Of a DNA stretch of 64,000 bases, positions 1-10,228 are shown piece after piece. The DNA is from Thermomonas haemolytica. GTDB taxonomy: Bacteria > Pseudomonadota > Gammaproteobacteria > Xanthomonadales > Xanthomonadaceae. The notes beneath the pieces are model-generated. The model was not told where the DNA came from and did not search any database. It worked only from the letters and a program-made list of their open reading frames with translations. The position numbers were made by a program, and so were the translations under genes. The stretch covers positions 62,001-126,000 of the forward strand of contig NZ_SMAP01000006.1 of NCBI RefSeq assembly GCF_004346265.1. The letters are read 5' to 3'. How positions within the stretch are numbered: the stretch's first letter is position 1; the number at the start of each line of letters is the position of its first letter.

Positions 1-2436
1 TTCATTCGGCAGGATCAAGGTGCCGGCATGGCGGGCATCCTCCATGCGCAACAGCGCTTCCAGATGCTCCAGGTGGCCGTCGCGGGCGCGATAGATGCCC
101 TGGAAATGCAGGCGCAGGCGGTCATGCTCCAGGGCTTCTGCGATGCGGTCATTCCAGCCCAGATGGATGGTCATGGCACGCGAGGCATCATGATCCGGGC
201 GGTAGAGGCTCCAGCGGTTCTTGCCGGTGTGCTTGGCCTGGTACATCGCCATGTCGGCGTGGGCACCCAGGTCCTGGGCATTGCCGGCGTGGGTGGGGAA
301 GTGGGCGATGCCCAGGCTGCAGGTCAGGCGCAGGGTCTGCCCGTTTATCTCATGCGGGGTCTGGCCGATGCGGCGGACGATACGTTCGGCCAGCTGGCTG
401 GCTTCATGCGGGCTGGCATGCGCCATCAGCACCACGAATTCATCGCCACCCAGTCGGTACAGGGTGTCGTCGCCGCGGATCAGCGTCCGCACCTCCACCG
501 CGATCCGGTTCAGCACGGCGTCGCCGGCGCGGTGGCCGTAGGTATCGTTGACGTATTTGAATTCGTCGAGGTCGAACACCAGCAGCGCCAGCTGGCTGGG
601 CGTGCGCTCGGCAGCATGGAAGAAAGCCTCGAGGTCTTCCTCGAAGCGGCGCCGGTTGCTGAGCCCGGTCAGCGCGTCGTGTTCGGCCAGTTGCACCAGC
701 TGCGCCGCGACCTCGCGCTCGCGGGTGACGTCCTCCTGCACCCAGAGCCGGCCGATGTGGTGGCCTTCGGCATCCTGCAGAGGATAGGCATCGTGCACGA
801 TGATGCGGCCATCCACGAGGGCGATTTCGAAGTGCGCCGGTTGCAGTGGCTGCTCGATCGAGGCGCGCAGGCGCTGCAGCAGTGCGTCGGGGTCACGCAC
901 CAGCGGCAGGATGTCGGCGGTGCCTTCGCGGGTCGAGCGGCCGATGATGCTGGCCTCGCCGGCAAAACCCCACATCTTCAGGAACGCGGCGTTGCAGTAG
1001 ACAACTACCTGTTCGCTGTTGACGAACACGATGCCCTGGCGCATCGCTCCGAGCAGGGTGTGCAGGCGGGTGCGTTCCTCCTGCAGGCGCTGCATGAACT
1101 CATGGCGTTCGTCGATCTCGGTTTGCAGGGCCTGCGCGTGTGCGTGCTGCAGGGCGCGCTGCTGCGCCACTTCCTCCACCATGTCGTCGAACGCCCCGGC
1201 CAGCCGGCCCAGCTCGTCGTTGGCCGGCATGGCGATCGGGTTCGGCTGCTGGCCTTGGCCCAGCTCATCTGCCGCGCGCGCCAGACGCTGTAGCGGCACC
1301 GCGACCAGACGATGGATCCGCCGCCGCAGCAGCCACATGCCCGGCAGCAGGCCCAGCACGCCGATCGCGAACAGGGCGAACAGGCCCCAGGCCAGGAGGC
1401 GATCGATCACCGCCTGCGGCAGCACGTACACCTGGTACCAGCCGGGGCCGTGGATGGTCGCCCAGCCCACCCACAGGCGGCCGTCCGGCGAGCGCCGCGC
1501 GCCCTGCGCAGTGCCGGCCGCGGCGAGGGTGGCGTGCACCTGGACCAGCTGCGGGTCGCCGAGGCTGGCGATGTTCAGTTGACCGTGCGCGGCCGCGATC
1601 CGCTGGCGCAGCTGCGGATGCGCGATCAGTTCGCCGTCGGCGCTCATCACCAGTTCCAGTGCGCCGCCCTGGTCCTGCACGGCGTTGTGGTCCAGCAGAG
1701 TCTGGATGGCGATGTCGTGGCCGACGGTGCCCACCCACTGGCCATCCCAGTCCAGCGGCTGGATCACCGAGACCATCCAGGTATTGGCCTGGCGGTCCAG
1801 GTACACCGGGGTCCAGAACAGCCGGCGCTGCGGGTTGCGCCGCGGCTCCGAGCCCTGCATGGTCGGGTAGCCGGTATTGGTGTAGGCGGCATCCGCCCCG
1901 GCCGCGAGATCGCGCCCGCGCGAGTACACCAGCAGGCCGTCCTCGACGAAATCCATGTACACCGAATAGAACGGCGGCGACAGCGCCGGCCCCTGCTCGC
2001 GCAGCAGGTCAAAGGCCACCACCGCGCGGATGCGCGCCGATTCGCCCAGCCCCTGCGCCGGTTGATGCAGGTACAGGGTGGGCGCGCGCTCGGGGTCCAC
2101 CAGTTCCGGCCGCAGCCGCCACAGGCCGTCCTGGCTGCGTTCGAACAGCACGTGGAAGCGGGCCAACGCGGCCTCGCGATCGGCATGCCGCAGTCGCTCC
2201 AGCAGTTCCCGGTGCAGGCGCGCCACGCTCTGGTCGGCCTGCACGAACAGCCATTCGCTGCTGGCCGCACGCAGCACCGCCGAGCGTTGCGCCACGAGCG
2301 GCACCAGCCGGTCCGCGCCCAGGCGCATCCCCAGGTAGCCCAGCGCCAGCAGCGACAGCAGCAGGGCCAGGAACATGCCCCAGATCGACAGGGACAGCCT
2401 GCGGAGCAGCGAGGCGCGTGGACGGGTGGTCGGCAC
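1..2436 (-). CDS. dCache-HAMP-PAS-GGDEF-EAL membrane c-di-GMP protein (C-terminus cut by window edge)
   Basis: This is a membrane-anchored cyclic-di-GMP turnover protein; about 812 codons are visible and the 3' part runs off the window. A first membrane helix lies near residues 10-32, then a periplasmic region of about 300 residues that looks like a double Cache sensor, a second helix near 345-368, HAMP, a PAS domain around 465-580 and a GGDEF domain. The active-site motif GGDEF is intact at residues 663-667, and an RxxD product-inhibition site (RGDD) stands five residues before it, so cyclase activity is expected. The last ~35 visible residues match the opening of an EAL domain; its catalytic residues are not in view. 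The start is a GTG with AGGGA six bases upstream. The gene follows infA and its terminator, so it is probably transcribed separately. The sensed ligand is unknown. Confidence 0.88.
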   Translation of the reverse strand, partial: MPTTRPRASLLRRLSLSIWGMFLALLLSLLALGYLGMRLGADRLVPLVAQRSAVLRAASSEWLFVQADQSVARLHRELLERLRHADREAALARFHVLFERSQDGLWRLRPELVDPERAPTLYLHQPAQGLGESARIRAVVAFDLLREQGPALSPPFYSVYMDFVEDGLLVYSRGRDLAAGADAAYTNTGYPTMQGSEPRRNPQRRLFWTPVYLDRQANTWMVSVIQPLDWDGQWVGTVGHDIAIQTLLDHNAVQDQGGALELVMSADGELIAHPQLRQRIAAAHGQLNIASLGDPQLVQVHATLAAAGTAQGARRSPDGRLWVGWATIHGPGWYQVYVLPQAVIDRLLAWGLFALFAIGVLGLLPGMWLLRRRIHRLVAVPLQRLARAADELGQGQQPNPIAMPANDELGRLAGAFDDMVEEVAQQRALQHAHAQALQTEIDERHEFMQRLQEERTRLHTLLGAMRQGIVFVNSEQVVVYCNAAFLKMWGFAGEASIIGRSTREGTADILPLVRDPDALLQRLRASIEQPLQPAHFEIALVDGRIIVHDAYPLQDAEGHHIGRLWVQEDVTREREVAAQLVQLAEHDALTGLSNRRRFEEDLEAFFHAAERTPSQLALLVFDLDEFKYVNDTYGHRAGDAVLNRIAVEVRTLIRGDDTLYRLGGDEFVVLMAHASPHEASQLAERIVRRIGQTPHEINGQTLRLTCSLGIAHFPTHAGNAQDLGAHADMAMYQAKHTGKNRWSLYRPDHDASRAMTIHLGWNDRIAEALEHDRLRLHFQGIYRARDGHLEHLEALLRMEDARHAGTLILPNE

Positions 2437-2539
2437 GAAAGGTCCCTGGTGGGGCACCGCCGGCGGCAGGCGCCTCTGCTTTCTTACTTGACGCAGCGGG
2501 GCCGCACAAGCGGCAAACATGTCGCATGTCCACGAAATG

Positions 2540-2563
2540 CAAAACGCCCCTTGCGGGGCGTTT
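2540..2563 (-). terminator. Rho-independent terminator after infA
   Basis: A GC-rich stem (CGCCCC/GGGGCG, loop TTGC) is flanked by an A-run on the plus strand, which reads as GTTTT on the minus strand directly after the stem. It lies about 60 bp past the infA stop codon and before the next minus-strand gene, as expected for an intrinsic terminator of infA. Confidence 0.8.
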
Positions 2564-2598
2564 GCGTGGAGTGCGGCCGGGCGTCGGACGCCAGCGGT

Positions 2599-2630
2599 GG
2601 CCGGCTTCAGCGATGGCCGGCTTCAACGAT
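2599..2630. repeat. 16-bp tandem repeat, two copies
   Basis: The unit GGCCGGCTTCARCGAT occurs twice head to tail with one mismatch. The second copy overlaps the infA stop codon, so the repeat probably arose by local slippage. No function can be assigned. Confidence 0.7.
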
Positions 2631-2841
2631 GGCGATAGGTGATGCGGCCCTTGGTGAGGTCGTAGGGCGTCATCTCCACCTTGACACGGTCGCCGGTGAG
2701 GATGCGGATGTAGTTCTTGCGCATGCGGCCGGAGATATGGGCGATGATCTCGTGGCCGTTCTCCAGCTTCACCCGGAACATGGTGTTCGGGAGGGTTTCG
2801 GAGATCGTGCCTTCGAATTCGATGACGTCGTCTTTCGCCAT
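2623..2841 (-). CDS. infA: Translation initiation factor IF-1
   Basis: This encodes IF-1, the small OB-fold (S1-like) factor that occupies the ribosomal A site during initiation and works with IF-2 and IF-3. The 72-residue product has the family length and opens with the typical MAKDD-IEFEG sequence, followed by the conserved [13 protein letters not shown] and GDRVKVE-PYDL segments. An upstream in-frame ATG would add 24 untypical residues and is rejected. It has its own likely promoter 60-90 bp upstream and its own terminator, so it appears to be a single-gene unit, next to aat as in many proteobacteria. Confidence 0.98.
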   Translation of the reverse strand: MAKDDVIEFEGTISETLPNTMFRVKLENGHEIIAHISGRMRKNYIRILTGDRVKVEMTPYDLTKGRITYRHR

Positions 2842-2903
2842 GTGTCTGCCGGGGCGTGTCCTGCGCTGGGCGAGCCCCCGGAGGCGGGGCTCGAAAGTCG
2901 CGC

Positions 2904-2932
2904 ATTGTGCCACGTCGGGCCGGGTCTTGCAA
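2904..2932 (-). promoter_or_regulatory. Probable sigma-70 promoter of infA
   Basis: On the minus strand TTGCAA is followed after exactly 17 bp by CACAAT, about 60 bp before the infA start. The -35 matches TTGACA at four positions and the -10 matches TATAAT at four. It lies in the short gap between aat and infA, where no coding constraint applies. Confidence 0.5.
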
Positions 2933-2940
2933 AAATCCCG

Positions 2941-3699
2941 TTAATCGCGCAGGCCATCGCGTGCCGCTTCGCCCAGCGCCGCGGCAGGCCAGGTGCCGAA
3001 GCGTTCGCGCCAATCGCCGGGGGGCGACGGCAGGTCGCGTAGCGCCGCCAGCGCGGCGAGGTAGTCGGCGCGAGGCCAGGTCTCCACTCCGAGGCGCCGG
3101 GTATGCGCATTGGGCACCTGGGCATCGATCAGCGGCCAGCCCCAGCCGCGCAGCCGCTGCGCCAGCATCGCCAGTGCGAGGGACGAGGCGCCGGATTCCG
3201 CCGAATACATGCTGTCGCCGCAGAACACCTGCCCGAACGCCAGTCCGAACAGGCCGCCGACCAGGCGTCCGTCGGCATCGAACACCTCGATGCTGTGGGC
3301 ATGCCCGAGCCGGTGCAGCTGCAGGTAAGCGGCGCGCATACCGGCAGTGATCCAGGTGCCGGACTGGCCGTCGCGCGGGGCCGCGCAGCCATCCACCACC
3401 GCCGCGAAAGCGGTATCCGCACGCACTGTCCAGCCGCTGTTGCGCAGGCGCCGGCGCAGGCGGGTGGACAGGTGCACGCCGTCGGTGCGGAACACCGCGC
3501 GCCGCGACGGGCTCCACCACAGGATCGGCTCGTCCTCGGAAAACCACGGGAAGATGCCGCGGCGGTAAGCGTTGAGGAAGCGTGCCGGCGAGAGGTCGCC
3601 GCCGGCCGCGAGCAGGCCGTCCGGCTCGGACAGCGCCTGTTCTGGCGGCGGGAATGGGGCCTCGGAATCAGTCCCCAGCCACGGCACCGGCAGCCTCAT
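2941..3699 (-). CDS. aat: Leucyl/phenylalanyl-tRNA--protein transferase
   Basis: This enzyme transfers Leu or Phe from aminoacyl-tRNA to proteins with N-terminal Arg or Lys, marking them for ClpS/ClpAP degradation in the N-end rule pathway. The 252-residue product shows the family landmarks: GLLAAGGDLSP near residue 30, YRRGIFPWFSEDEPILWWSP, then CGDSMYS and SGASSLAL-LA in the catalytic half. Its start overlaps the stop codon of the upstream GNAT-like gene by four bases (ATGA), so the two are translationally coupled. Only the neighbour infA belongs to the common clpA-clpS-infA-aat group; clpA and clpS are not in this window. Confidence 0.96.
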   Translation of the reverse strand: MRLPVPWLGTDSEAPFPPPEQALSEPDGLLAAGGDLSPARFLNAYRRGIFPWFSEDEPILWWSPSRRAVFRTDGVHLSTRLRRRLRNSGWTVRADTAFAAVVDGCAAPRDGQSGTWITAGMRAAYLQLHRLGHAHSIEVFDADGRLVGGLFGLAFGQVFCGDSMYSAESGASSLALAMLAQRLRGWGWPLIDAQVPNAHTRRLGVETWPRADYLAALAALRDLPSPPGDWRERFGTWPAAALGEAARDGLRD

Positions 3700-4829
3700 G
3701 CGATGTCCTCCGCCCGGAACGGGTTGTGCGCCAGCAGCGCCTGCCGCTGCCGGCGCACGTCGGCGGTCTCCTGCGCGCACCAGTCGCGCAGGGCCACGGC
3801 GAAGCGCGGCTCGGCGATCCAGTGCCGGCTGCGCACCGCCACCGGCAGGAAGCCGCGGGCCAGTTTGTGCCGCCCCTGCGCACCGGGCTCGAAGCGCGCC
3901 AGCCCTTCGCGCAGGCAGTAGGTGATGCCCTGGTAGTAGCAGGTCTCGAAATGCAGTCCTGGATGTTGCTCCGTCGCGCCCCAGTAGCGGCCGTACAGGG
4001 TGTCGCCACCGCGCAGGCACAGCGCACCGGCGATCGTGCGGCCTGCGCGTTCGGCCAGCACTAGCACCAGCTGGCGCGGCATCGTCCGGGCGAGGTGGCG
4101 CAGGAAATCCAGCGTCAGCGCCGGGGCATTGCCGTAGTCGGCGAAGGTCTGCAGATAGAAGCCGTGCATCGCCGCCAGGTCGTCCTCGCTGGCCTGGTCG
4201 CCATGCACGATGCGGAAGCGGATGCCCGCCTCGGCGACCTTGCGGCGCTCCTGGCGGATGTTCTTGCGGTGCTTGTGGTCGAGTGCGGCGAGGAAGTCCT
4301 CGAAGCCGTGCCAGTGGCCGGGATTGCGCCAGTGGAACTGGATGTCCTCGCGCAGCAGCCAGTCCGCGCCGAAGGCGGCCTCGTCGCTTTCTAGATGGAA
4401 ATTGACGTGCGCCGACGACAGCCCGGCGCGTGCCACCCATTCGCGCATCGCCTCCGGCAGCGCCGCCCGCGCCGCGGCATCGCGCCCCAGCAGGCGCGGG
4501 CCAGTGACCGGCGAATACGGCACCGCGCACAGCCATTTCGGGTAGTAGTGCAGTCCGTGGCGGGCATAGGCCTCGGCCCAGGCGTGGTCGAACACGAACT
4601 CGCCGTGGGTGTTGTCTTTCAGATAGCCGGGTGCCGCCGCGACGAGCCGCTCGCCCTCCCACAGCCCGAGGTGGCAGGGCGTCCAGCCCCAGTCGGGGCG
4701 CAGGCAGCCGGTGGCCTCCAGCCCGTGCAGGAAGGCATGCGCGATGAACGGGTTGCGCCCGTCGTGCAGCCCGTCCCAGGCCGCGGCGGGGATTTCCGAC
4801 AGCGCGCGATGGAGGCGGATGTCCGGCAT
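3696..4829 (-). CDS. GNAT-superfamily protein of the COG3146 (peptidoglycan-biosynthesis-like) family
   Basis: The product (377 residues from the chosen ATG) belongs to a widely conserved family annotated as GNAT acyltransferase or 'peptidogalycan biosynthesis' protein, with two GNAT-like halves resembling FemX folds. Visible landmarks are NPFIAHAFLHGLE near the start, then HYYPKWLCAVPYSPVTGPRLL, HVNFHLE, and the C-terminal GATE-HPGLHFETCYYQGI followed by ARFEPGAQG-HK. No biochemical role is firmly established for the family. The start MPDIRLH is preferred over an ATG eight codons upstream because it matches the usual family N-terminus. It overlaps aat by four bases and lies 42 bp after trxB, so the three genes probably share a transcript. 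Confidence 0.88.
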   Translation of the reverse strand: MPDIRLHRALSEIPAAAWDGLHDGRNPFIAHAFLHGLEATGCLRPDWGWTPCHLGLWEGERLVAAAPGYLKDNTHGEFVFDHAWAEAYARHGLHYYPKWLCAVPYSPVTGPRLLGRDAAARAALPEAMREWVARAGLSSAHVNFHLESDEAAFGADWLLREDIQFHWRNPGHWHGFEDFLAALDHKHRKNIRQERRKVAEAGIRFRIVHGDQASEDDLAAMHGFYLQTFADYGNAPALTLDFLRHLARTMPRQLVLVLAERAGRTIAGALCLRGGDTLYGRYWGATEQHPGLHFETCYYQGITYCLREGLARFEPGAQGRHKLARGFLPVAVRSRHWIAEPRFAVALRDWCAQETADVRRQRQALLAHNPFRAEDIA

Positions 4830-4871
4830 GGCGGGCGGGCCGCTGCCGCGCATCGGGCGCGGCCGGGTTCG

Positions 4872-5969
<1,098 letters not shown>

Positions 5970-7040
5970 ATGCGTATCGGTGTACCCAAGGAAACCAAGA
6001 CCCTCGAAGGGCGCGTCGCGCTCGTTCCTGCCGCCGCCGGCGACCTGGTCAAGCGTGGCCACGAGGTCTGGCTGGAGCAGGGCGCGGGCCTGAAGTCCGG
6101 CTTCAGCGACGAGCAGTACACCCGCCTCGGCGTGAAGATCGCCCCGGACGCCGCCGCCCTGTACGAGAAGGGCGAACTGATCGTGAAGGTGAAGGAGCCG
6201 ATCGCCGGCGACCTGCAGCACCTGCGCCGCGACCACCTGCTGTTCTGCTATCTGCACCTGGCCGCCGAGCCGGCGCTGACCCGCAAGCTGCTGGACATCG
6301 GCCTGACCGGCGTGGCATTCGAGACGGTGGAGCTCCCCAACGGCGACCTGCCGCTGCTGGCGCCGATGTCGGTGATCGCCGGCAAGATCGGCGTGCAGGT
6401 GGGCACCCACCTGCTGCACCAGCCGATGGGCGGCAAGGGCAAGCTGCTGGGCGGCCTGCCGTCCACCGAGCGCGGCAAGGTGGTGGTGTTCGGCGCCGGC
6501 AAGGCCGGCGGCGCGTCGGCGGCGCTGGCCGCGGCGGCGGGCGCCAACGTCACCGTGTTCGAGATGCGCCAGGACCGCATGGACGAGATGATGCGCCTGG
6601 GCAACAACGTCACTGCGCTGTACCCCTACCACGATGTGGTGGCGCGCGAGGTGGCCGCGGCCGACCTGGTGATCGGCGCGGTCCTGATCACCGGCGCCAA
6701 GGCCCCGCACGTGCTGACCCGCGACATGCTGCAGGCGATGGAGCCGGGCAGCGTGGTGGTGGACATCGCGATCGACCAGGGCGGCTGCTTCGAGACCTCG
6801 CGCCCGACCACCTGGAAGGAGCCGACCTACGTGGAGGAGGGCGTCACCCACTTCTGCGTCACCAACATGCCGGGCGCGGTGCCGCAGACCAGCTCGCAGG
6901 CGATCTGCGCGGCGATCCTGCCGTGGGTGAACAAGCTCGCTTCCGGCAACGACTGGCGCAATAACCCGGCACTGGTCAAAGGCATCAACGTCGAAGCCGG
7001 GAAGATCGTGCATCCGGCGCTGCGCGATATGAAGGTTTGA
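5970..7040 (+). CDS. ald: Alanine dehydrogenase
   Basis: This enzyme interconverts L-alanine and pyruvate plus ammonia with NAD. The 356-residue product begins MRIGVPKE, the hallmark of the AlaDH/PNT family, and carries the substrate-binding Lys in VKVKEP (K75) and the catalytic His in YLHLAAEP (H96). The NAD-binding loop is [11 protein letters not shown], a variant of GxGxxG. The conserved C-terminal [10 protein letters not shown] is present. It is slightly shorter than the usual ~370 residues. The ATG at 5970 is chosen over a TTG six bases upstream because AGGAG is 10 bases before it rather than 4. ftsK follows after 45 bp. Confidence 0.94.
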   Translation: MRIGVPKETKTLEGRVALVPAAAGDLVKRGHEVWLEQGAGLKSGFSDEQYTRLGVKIAPDAAALYEKGELIVKVKEPIAGDLQHLRRDHLLFCYLHLAAEPALTRKLLDIGLTGVAFETVELPNGDLPLLAPMSVIAGKIGVQVGTHLLHQPMGGKGKLLGGLPSTERGKVVVFGAGKAGGASAALAAAAGANVTVFEMRQDRMDEMMRLGNNVTALYPYHDVVAREVAAADLVIGAVLITGAKAPHVLTRDMLQAMEPGSVVVDIAIDQGGCFETSRPTTWKEPTYVEEGVTHFCVTNMPGAVPQTSSQAICAAILPWVNKLASGNDWRNNPALVKGINVEAGKIVHPALRDMKV

Positions 7041-7085
7041 CGTACTATCAAGGACCTGGGGGAACTTCCTGAGGTCTGATCGCAG

Positions 7086-9458
7086 GTGGCGAACGCTCCG
7101 TCCGAGGCGGGCAAGTCCAGCCGGAAACCGATGCGCGCGGCCAAGTCCGACGCGGGTGCCAGCCCGCGCCGGCACCGGCTGTGGCGCGATTTCGCGCTGA
7201 TCACCATCGCCCCGGCGCTGCTGTACCTGCTGGCCTGCCTGGTCAGCTGGTCGCCGCAGGACCCCGGCTTCGACCGCGACCCCAGCGTGCTGGCGCCGCT
7301 GCACAACTGGGGCGGGCTGGCCGGCGCATGGATCGCCAGCTTCCTGCTGTTCCTGTGCGGCTACGTCGCCTTCCTGCTGCCATTCGTGCTCGGCGCGATC
7401 GCCTGGATCGCGCTGTTCGGGATGGACGAGGATGGCGACGGCCAGGCCGATCTCGGGCCGGCGCTGCGGTTGCTGGGCATCGTCGGCTTCCTGATCGCGG
7501 CCTGCGGCCTGCTCGCGCTGCGCTTCGGCGGCGGCAACGACCTCGCTGCCGGCAGCGGCGGCGTGCTCGGCCGCCTGACCGGCAACTCGCTGCACATGCT
7601 GTTCGGGCCGGTCGGCGCCAACCTGTTCCTGGTCAGCCTGCTGCTGGTGTCAGTGACGCTGGCCACCGGGCTGTCGTGGCTGGCGGTAATGGACCGCATC
7701 GGCGCGTTCGTGCTGGCCCTGCCGGGCCTGCTCGACCGCGGCGCGCGCAAGGGCGTGCAGCAGGCCGCGGAGTGGAGCGAGGCGCGCGCCCTGCGCGAGG
7801 AGCGCGAGGTCGCGCGCAAGGCCGACAGCGAGATCCGCCTGCGCCGCGACAAGGTCAAGATCGAACCGCCGGCGGCACCGACGGTGGAGAAGAGCGAGCG
7901 CGCGCGGCGCGAGCAGCAGATCCCGCTGTTCGCGGCCGGTGATCCCAGCGGCATCCCGCCGCTGGCGCTGCTGGACGACCCCAAGCCGCAGCCGAAGGGT
8001 TATGACGCGCAGACCCTGGAAACGCTGTCGCGCCAGATCGAATTCAAGCTCAAGGACTTCCGCATCGACGCCGAGGTGGTCGGTGCCTATCCGGGCCCGG
8101 TGATCACCCGCTTCGAGGTGCAACCGGCGCCGGGGGTGAAGGTCAGCCAGATTTCCTCGCTGGACAAGGACATCGCGCGCGGCCTGTCGGTGAAGTCGGT
8201 GCGCGTGGTGGACGTGATCCCGGGCAAGTCGGTCATCGGACTGGAGACGCCGAACACCCACCGCGAGATGATCTACCTCAGCGAGCTGCTGCGTTCGAAG
8301 GAATACGACAAGGCCGGCAGCCCGCTGACGCTGGCGCTGGGCAAGGACATCGCCGGAAAACCAGTCGTTGCAGACCTTGCGCGCATGCCGCACCTGCTGG
8401 TGGCCGGCACCACGGGGTCCGGCAAGTCGGTCGCGGTCAACGCGATGGTGTTGTCGCTGCTGTACAAGGCTTCCGCCAAGGACGTGCGGATGCTGATGAT
8501 CGACCCCAAGATGCTGGAGCTGTCGGTCTACCAGGGCATCCCGCACCTGCTGGCGCCGGTGGTCACCGACATGAAGGAGGCCGCCAACGGCCTGCGCTGG
8601 TGCGTGGCCGAGATGGAGCGCCGCTACAAGCTGATGAGCGCGGTGGGCGTGCGCAACCTGGCCGGCTTCAACAAGAAGGTGAAGGACGCGATCGACGCCG
8701 GGCAGCCGATGGTGGACCCGCTGTTCCGGCCGGCGCCGGACACCGCCGAGGCGCCGCCGACGCTGGAGCCGCTGCCGTTCATCGTCGTCTTCATCGACGA
8801 ATTCGCCGACATGATGATGATCGTCGGCAAGAAGGTCGAGGAGCTCATCGCGCGCCTGGCGCAGAAGGCGCGCGCGGCCGGCATCCACCTGATCCTGGCC
8901 ACCCAGCGGCCGTCGGTGGACGTGATCACCGGCCTGATCAAGGCCAACATCCCCACCCGCATCGCGTTCCAGGTCAGCAGCAAGATCGACTCGCGCACCA
9001 TCCTCGACCAGAGCGGTGCGGAGACCCTGCTCGGCCACGGCGACATGCTCTACCTGCCGCCCGGCACCGCGATGCCCGAGCGCGTGCACGGCGCGTTCGT
9101 CTCGGACGAGGAAGTGCACCGGGTGGTGGAGTTCCTCAAGCAGGCCGGCGGCCCCGACTACATCGCCGGCGTGCTGGAGGAAACCCAGACCCTGTACGAC
9201 GGCAGCAGCGTTGGCGCGAATGGCCTGCCGGAGGCCGCGGCCAGCGACGACCCCGAGGCCGACCCGCTGTACGACCAGGCGGTGCAGATCGTCACCGAAA
9301 CCCGCCGCGCCTCGATCTCGGGCGTGCAGCGGCGGCTGAAGATCGGCTACAACCGCGCCGCGCGCCTGATCGAGGCGATGGAAGCCGCCGGCATCGTCAG
9401 CACCCCCGAGCACAACGGCGACCGCACGGTGCTGGCACCGCCGCCGCCGCGGCCCTGA
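7086..9458 (+). CDS. ftsK: DNA translocase FtsK
   Basis: This septal DNA pump moves chromosome termini apart during division and activates XerCD recombination at dif. The 790-residue protein has four N-terminal membrane segments within residues ~35-210, a short linker, and the RecA-like motor with Walker A GTTGSGKS and Walker [15 protein letters not shown]. The C-terminal ~65 residues form the winged-helix gamma domain ([24 protein letters not shown]) that reads KOPS sites. The linker is short compared with E. coli FtsK, as in xanthomonads. The start is GTG. The order ftsK-lolA-rarA is widely conserved. Confidence 0.96.
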   Translation: MANAPSEAGKSSRKPMRAAKSDAGASPRRHRLWRDFALITIAPALLYLLACLVSWSPQDPGFDRDPSVLAPLHNWGGLAGAWIASFLLFLCGYVAFLLPFVLGAIAWIALFGMDEDGDGQADLGPALRLLGIVGFLIAACGLLALRFGGGNDLAAGSGGVLGRLTGNSLHMLFGPVGANLFLVSLLLVSVTLATGLSWLAVMDRIGAFVLALPGLLDRGARKGVQQAAEWSEARALREEREVARKADSEIRLRRDKVKIEPPAAPTVEKSERARREQQIPLFAAGDPSGIPPLALLDDPKPQPKGYDAQTLETLSRQIEFKLKDFRIDAEVVGAYPGPVITRFEVQPAPGVKVSQISSLDKDIARGLSVKSVRVVDVIPGKSVIGLETPNTHREMIYLSELLRSKEYDKAGSPLTLALGKDIAGKPVVADLARMPHLLVAGTTGSGKSVAVNAMVLSLLYKASAKDVRMLMIDPKMLELSVYQGIPHLLAPVVTDMKEAANGLRWCVAEMERRYKLMSAVGVRNLAGFNKKVKDAIDAGQPMVDPLFRPAPDTAEAPPTLEPLPFIVVFIDEFADMMMIVGKKVEELIARLAQKARAAGIHLILATQRPSVDVITGLIKANIPTRIAFQVSSKIDSRTILDQSGAETLLGHGDMLYLPPGTAMPERVHGAFVSDEEVHRVVEFLKQAGGPDYIAGVLEETQTLYDGSSVGANGLPEAAASDDPEADPLYDQAVQIVTETRRASISGVQRRLKIGYNRAARLIEAMEAAGIVSTPEHNGDRTVLAPPPPRP

Positions 9459-9557
9459 ACGCCGCCCGGCACCTCGCCCGCACGCGCGCGGCGCGTCCGG
9501 CATCCGCCATTCAGGATGGCGCCGACACACTGCCGGCAACGCCGCAGGAGAGACCGC

Positions 9558-10175
9558 ATGAAACCGATCGCATCCATCCTTGCCACCGGCCTGCTGGCCG
9601 CCGCCAGCCTGGCCCATGCCGGCGCGCGCGACGCGCTGGAGACCTTCACCCGCGGCCTGAAGGGGTTGGACGGGCAGTTCACCCAGCAAGTATTCGACGC
9701 CAAGGGCCGCCAGAAGGAGGCCAACAGCGGGCGGGTGGCGGTGGCGACCCCGGACCGCCTGCGCTGGGAATACACCAGGCCCTACCCGCAGCTGGTGCTG
9801 GCCGACGGCAAGACCGTCTGGGTGTACGAGCCCGACCTCAACCAGGTCAGCAAGCGCGCGCAGGGCGTGGAGGAGGCCAGCAGCCCGCTGGCGCTGCTGC
9901 TCACCCCGGCGCGGCTGGAGCGCGACTTCGTGGTGCGCGAGGCCGGCAACAGCGACGGCGTGGACTGGCTGGAGATCACCCCGCGCCGCGCCGATGCCGC
10001 GTTCAAGGTGGCGCGGCTGGGCTTCGCCCAAGGCCAGCTGGCGCGGCTGGACTACACCGATGCGCTCGACCAGCGCACCGTGATCGCGTTCTCCGGCTGG
10101 ACCCGCAACCCGGCGTTCGCCGCGGATACGTTCAAGTTCGTGCCGCCCAAGGGCGTGGACGTGATCGGCGGCTAG
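9558..10175 (+). CDS. lolA: Outer-membrane lipoprotein carrier protein LolA
   Basis: LolA is the periplasmic chaperone that takes lipoproteins from LolCDE and hands them to LolB. The 205-residue precursor has a signal peptide cleaved near LAHA-GARD (about residue 21), then the family pattern LKGLDGQFTQQVFDAKGR, RLRWEYTRPYPQLVLADGKTVWVYEPDLNQVSKR and a C-terminal region ending in the expected FKFVPPKGVDVIG. A strong ribosome-binding site (AGGAGA) lies just upstream of this ATG. An earlier in-frame start would disrupt the signal peptide. It sits between ftsK and rarA. Confidence 0.96.
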   Translation: MKPIASILATGLLAAASLAHAGARDALETFTRGLKGLDGQFTQQVFDAKGRQKEANSGRVAVATPDRLRWEYTRPYPQLVLADGKTVWVYEPDLNQVSKRAQGVEEASSPLALLLTPARLERDFVVREAGNSDGVDWLEITPRRADAAFKVARLGFAQGQLARLDYTDALDQRTVIAFSGWTRNPAFAADTFKFVPPKGVDVIGG

Positions 10176-10228
10176 GCTTGATGCCCGCAAAGGAGGGAAT
10201 GGGGCGCCGGGCGCTTTAGAATCCGCAC

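Noticed and set aside
2599-2630. The 16-bp tandem repeat as a CRISPR or regulatory array
   Set aside because: There are only two copies, directly abutting with no spacers, overlapping the infA stop. Slippage is the simpler reading.
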